Source of the DNA: Kudoa neothunni
Taxonomy: Eukaryota > Cnidaria
Assembly: GCA_964304625.1 (NCBI GenBank)
Contig: OZ199839.1
Coordinates: 2,914,001-2,978,000 of the forward strand
DNA length: 64,000 nt
Direction: 5' to 3'
This document shows, piece after piece, positions 61,400-64,000 of this stretch (position 1 is its first letter; every line of letters begins with the position of its first letter). The position numbers and the translations under genes were made by a program. The notes beneath the pieces are model-generated. The model searched no databases. It saw nothing but the letters and a program-made list of their open reading frames with translations, and had not been told where the DNA came from.

Positions 61400-61980
61400 T
61401 TGCTAGTTTTAACATTTAATTCAAATTTTGAAAAAGCTGCCAATTAATTTATCTTATTTTAAACAGCGCATTGTGAAAATGGGCAGAAAACATAAAACTT
61501 GTCAAACTGTTGAAAAGTTATATCATATTTTTTTAATGCTCCCTACAACGCAGAACTAAATAAACTGACAAAGAGTCACCATATTTTGAACAACTAATAC
61601 AAGTATAATCAGAGTACGAGGAGCTATCGTTGTATTCAGGAGAGGATGGCACGCTTATATCGATATCGCACTTACGATGTAGTGTTTCGTTATTTATTCG
61701 ATAGAATTTTAATGAATTTTCCAAAATAACATGTATCAACATTTAAATAATGTTATGAAAGAAAAATGTGGGGTAGATTTCTACCCCAGTTTTATTTGGA
61801 AGGTATCTTCACAATAACTTTCTTGATGCCTGGCAAAAAAAATTTCAATTCATTTTTCTGAAAGCTTCCATAAAGATAAACGATCGTAAAAGCTGGAGCG
61901 GAGTTTTGCTTCATTAATACGCTATAATATTGTTGACAAAATTCACTTGGGGTAGAAATCTACCCATTTTACTTAGAAGG
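61400..61980 (-). mobile_element. piggyBac-like element, related to 17348, truncated
   Basis: Reading the minus strand from 61980: CCTTCTAAGTAAAATGGGT next to TTAA (61981-61984), the palindrome GGGTAGATTTCTACCCC, a second internal GGGGTAGAAATCTACCCC (about 61771-61788), then the coding-like CDIDISVPSSPEYNDSSS. This is collinear with 17348-17990, and similarity continues to about 61430. The far terminus is not found, so the lower boundary is approximate. About 185 bp from the GET4 start codon. Confidence 0.6.
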
Positions 61981-62165
61981 TTAATAGTGAAATTCATTTC
62001 ATTTTATTCAGAGAATACGATAATGATTTGAGCTGTTAAATTACTATTAAATGAAAATAATTTTATTTTAAGAATGAAAAAATTTTATCGATAAAATAAA
62101 AGAATTTAACGATTCCATTCGGGGTTAGTCGGTTTATTTCATACAGAACGAAACAATTTCCTACA

Positions 62166-63496
62166 ATGGCTTCTGTCGAAAGTATAGTAAAAGAGGTATC
62201 AGATTTAGTTGCGCAAAATAAGGTTTATGAATCTTATCAACTTTTTGAGAGTAAGCAGTTTCGTTTTTTACGTCGAAACAGCTTTGATGACACCATGGTT
62301 TTGTTTGTTGATATATTTCCCATATATAATACAGAGATTTCTGATGTAACACAATGGGATCTAATTGGATCATCTTAAATCGGGTTGTTTTTAGAAAAAA
62401 TACCAATTGGAAATTATTAAATTATTGTGGTCGTACACTAATTTTAAAACCGACATCGAATCACTAAGCAAGATCATAAAAACAGAAACCATATTGATCT
62501 CGAAAGCCACCGTTTATGCGCCAAAAGATGAATGGGATCAAACATTTCATCAAATAATAGCGTAAGGAGGTTCTATTAATGTATAATTTGTGATGAATAA
62601 AATTTTAGGAAAGCGCATACCACCTCAAACTCATTGTGTATACTTTTTAGGAATTGTGTTTTTCAATATTATCAACGCTGTAAAATGGTGTTTTTTTCTT
62701 GAGAATATTCCCAAATTTTAGTTGGTGAAAGTGGAAAAGCTCTTAAACATTGCATTTTCGGTCAAAATGAGGAACAAATAGGACTATTTCTATCCAATTA
62801 TGCTATCAATAATCTACCTCAAAACGAATGGGACATACTCATAGCTGATTATGTGTTGCAGTAACATGCATGTATGGTTGGTTTAATTTTAACCCGCTAA
62901 ATATGTTAGAATTCTAACATCAAGAACACCTCAAATTGCTAAAAGTGTATTTGATACATTTATAGCTCATGTGAAGCAGCCCCTTAATTTGAGTGATAAT
63001 CTTCCATATGGGCCGATCCTTTTGAACTATGCAAAATTGATTACTGATGCTGCAGTCGAGTAGTTTAATTTAACATCTCAACTTCGACTAACTAACTAAC
63101 TAACTATATTCCAATAGGAACAATCCCAACATTATTGCCACCATTCAAAAGACCTATCTTCCTATTCTAAAACAAAAGGACAAAGGTCTTGTTTCGGTAT
63201 TTTTACATTCGTTTTGTTGTTCTTAATTAATTAATTAATCAATCAATCAATCAATTACATTATTTTTAAGCATTTTGATCTAATGTACACTCAATGTTAT
63301 CCAGAATCGGTCTCTCGAAACAATATGCCCCAATCAACAAACAACTTATTCAATGTTATCGCGGGTAACTATCAATCCTCGTTTAATCTAATTATGTGAT
63401 ATGTTTTTAAATTAAGGGGAAATATTCGGCCAGAACTCTACCAACACGACCAACTCAAACAATCCCAGCAGAAATCATGACTTTGGTCTCGATTAG
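62166..63496 (+). CDS. GET4: GET4 (TRC35), tail-anchored protein insertion factor
   Basis: Eight exons: 62166-62345, 62395-62561, 62609-62679, 62722-62860, 62910-63059, 63118-63196, 63271-63364, 63417-63496; 319 aa (human 327). The start ATG opens MASVESIVKEV; VAQNKVYESYQLFESKQFRF matches the first helical repeat of human GET4 (KGDYYEAHQMYRTLFFRY). Later SLSKIIKT.., PKDEWDQTF, GQNEEQIGLFLSNY and DILIADYVLQ follow the expected order of the alpha-solenoid, ending with a polar tail (EIFGQNSTNTTNSNN) like human GQLFFGVPPKQTSS. GET4 bridges the UBL4A/BAG6 (or Get5) complex to the ATPase TRC40/Get3 in delivery of tail-anchored proteins to the ER. Sequence is divergent, so identification rests on repeated partial matches and length. 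Confidence 0.8.
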
Positions 63497-63619
63497 CCGC
63501 TAGAATTATATTTATCGTTTGAGTCGTGAATAGAAATATATTTTTGTGCGCATTTTCATCAGAAAAAAATCAAATTATTTAAGCAATGAAATAAACGCAA
63601 ATTCTATAATATGTTGATA

Positions 63620-64000
63620 TCACGGAACAATAATTAACGGCACCGTAGCATTATGAAGCAAGGTGGTGCTAACGCTGCCTAGGATAGCTCTTTTGAGCAC
63701 ATTATTTCTTCTGGTCCCCACAACGATAGTGGTGGCTCCCACTTCTTTGGCGATCCTCAGCACAGCCAAACCAGTTTCGCTGTTACCAATGAGTTCATGA
63801 TGCATGGTGAATTTGACCTAACAACACAAATGTTATTCGGCCTTATCGAAATTAGCCAACCAAGAAATCAGTTACCCCACTTTTCTGGCATATTTCAGAA
63901 TATTCCTTTAGTTTGGCTTGAGTTTTTAGTAGTTTTTTTTTTGTTGGTTCGTCATAGATTTCAAGTGAAAACGCGTTCGCTATACAACCCCCAATGATAA
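63620..64000 (-). CDS. Universal stress protein, N-terminus outside window
   Basis: Two exons seen: 63876 to beyond 63998, and 63620-63817, joined in phase over a 58-nt intron. Visible reading: IANAFSLEIYDEPTKKK, then EYSEICQKSG, then the C-terminal half of the USP fold with HHELIGNSETGLAVLRIAKE, TTIVVGTRR and ILGSVSTTLLHNATVPLIIV. USPs are small alpha/beta nucleotide-binding proteins, multiplied in flatworms and cnidarians; role is usually stress-related. The ATP-binding consensus G-2x-G-9x-G-S/T is altered: the second glycine is Arg (GTRR), so nucleotide binding is uncertain. It converges on GET4 with 123 bp between stop codons. Confidence 0.88.

Noticed and set aside
1-64000. Retrovirus-like or LTR elements, CRISPR arrays, rRNA and tRNA genes
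   Set aside because: Scanned by eye and none seen: no long direct terminal repeats, no reverse-transcriptase or integrase motifs, no regularly spaced repeats, no tRNA B-box with a matching stem.

Overview
The window is nuclear DNA from an invertebrate animal. It is very AT-rich, uses the standard genetic code, and its genes are split by GT-AG introns of two sizes: mostly 35-70 nt, plus a few of 0.8-3.8 kb. Metazoan genes (CYFIP, C2CD5, MESD, NOG1/GTPBP4, cytosolic ArgRS, GET4, PLAC8-type proteins, a universal stress protein) together with the tiny introns and dense short DNA transposons suggest a flatworm or similar small invertebrate. The phylum is an inference, not a proof.

Layout. 1-20 kb: a dispersed family of three PLAC8-like loci (1.2-1.7 kb minus, 14.0-14.4 kb plus, 19.2-19.6 kb plus and broken), a nine-exon gene at 7.2-10.1 kb for a type I membrane protein built of repeated four-cysteine, fibronectin-III-like domains, and piggyBac-like elements. 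21.1-30.4 kb: complete CYFIP (Sra-1/PIR121) gene on the minus strand, 14 exons, with one apparent single-base frameshift. 30.4-38.8 kb: gene-poor, with one unrecognised coding locus near 34.4-35.3 kb. 38.9-41.0 kb: cytosolic arginyl-tRNA synthetase, plus strand. 42.8-51.7 kb: C2CD5 (CDP138), 26 exons, minus, head to head (287 bp apart) with MESD/boca (52.0-56.3 kb, plus). MESD converges on NOG1/GTPBP4 (56.4-58.9 kb, minus). 62.2-63.5 kb: GET4, converging on a universal stress protein gene cut by the window end.

Mobile DNA is mostly short non-autonomous DNA transposons recognisable by terminal inverted repeats and target duplications: TTAA-flanked piggyBac-like elements with a palindromic GGGGT..ACCCC motif near their ends, two kinds of TA-flanked element, a pogo-like element, and a hAT-like element with an 8-bp duplication. 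Several sit in the long introns of CYFIP, C2CD5 and MESD, partly explaining why those introns are long. I saw no tRNA, rRNA, CRISPR or retrovirus-like element.

Exon models were built by eye by joining open frames at GT-AG sites with matching phase and, for the conserved genes, by comparison with remembered human family members. Every multi-exon model listed with exon coordinates sums to a whole number of codons (CYFIP after allowing one extra base). The most novel-looking item is the four-cysteine FN3-like receptor-type gene at 7.2-10.1 kb.
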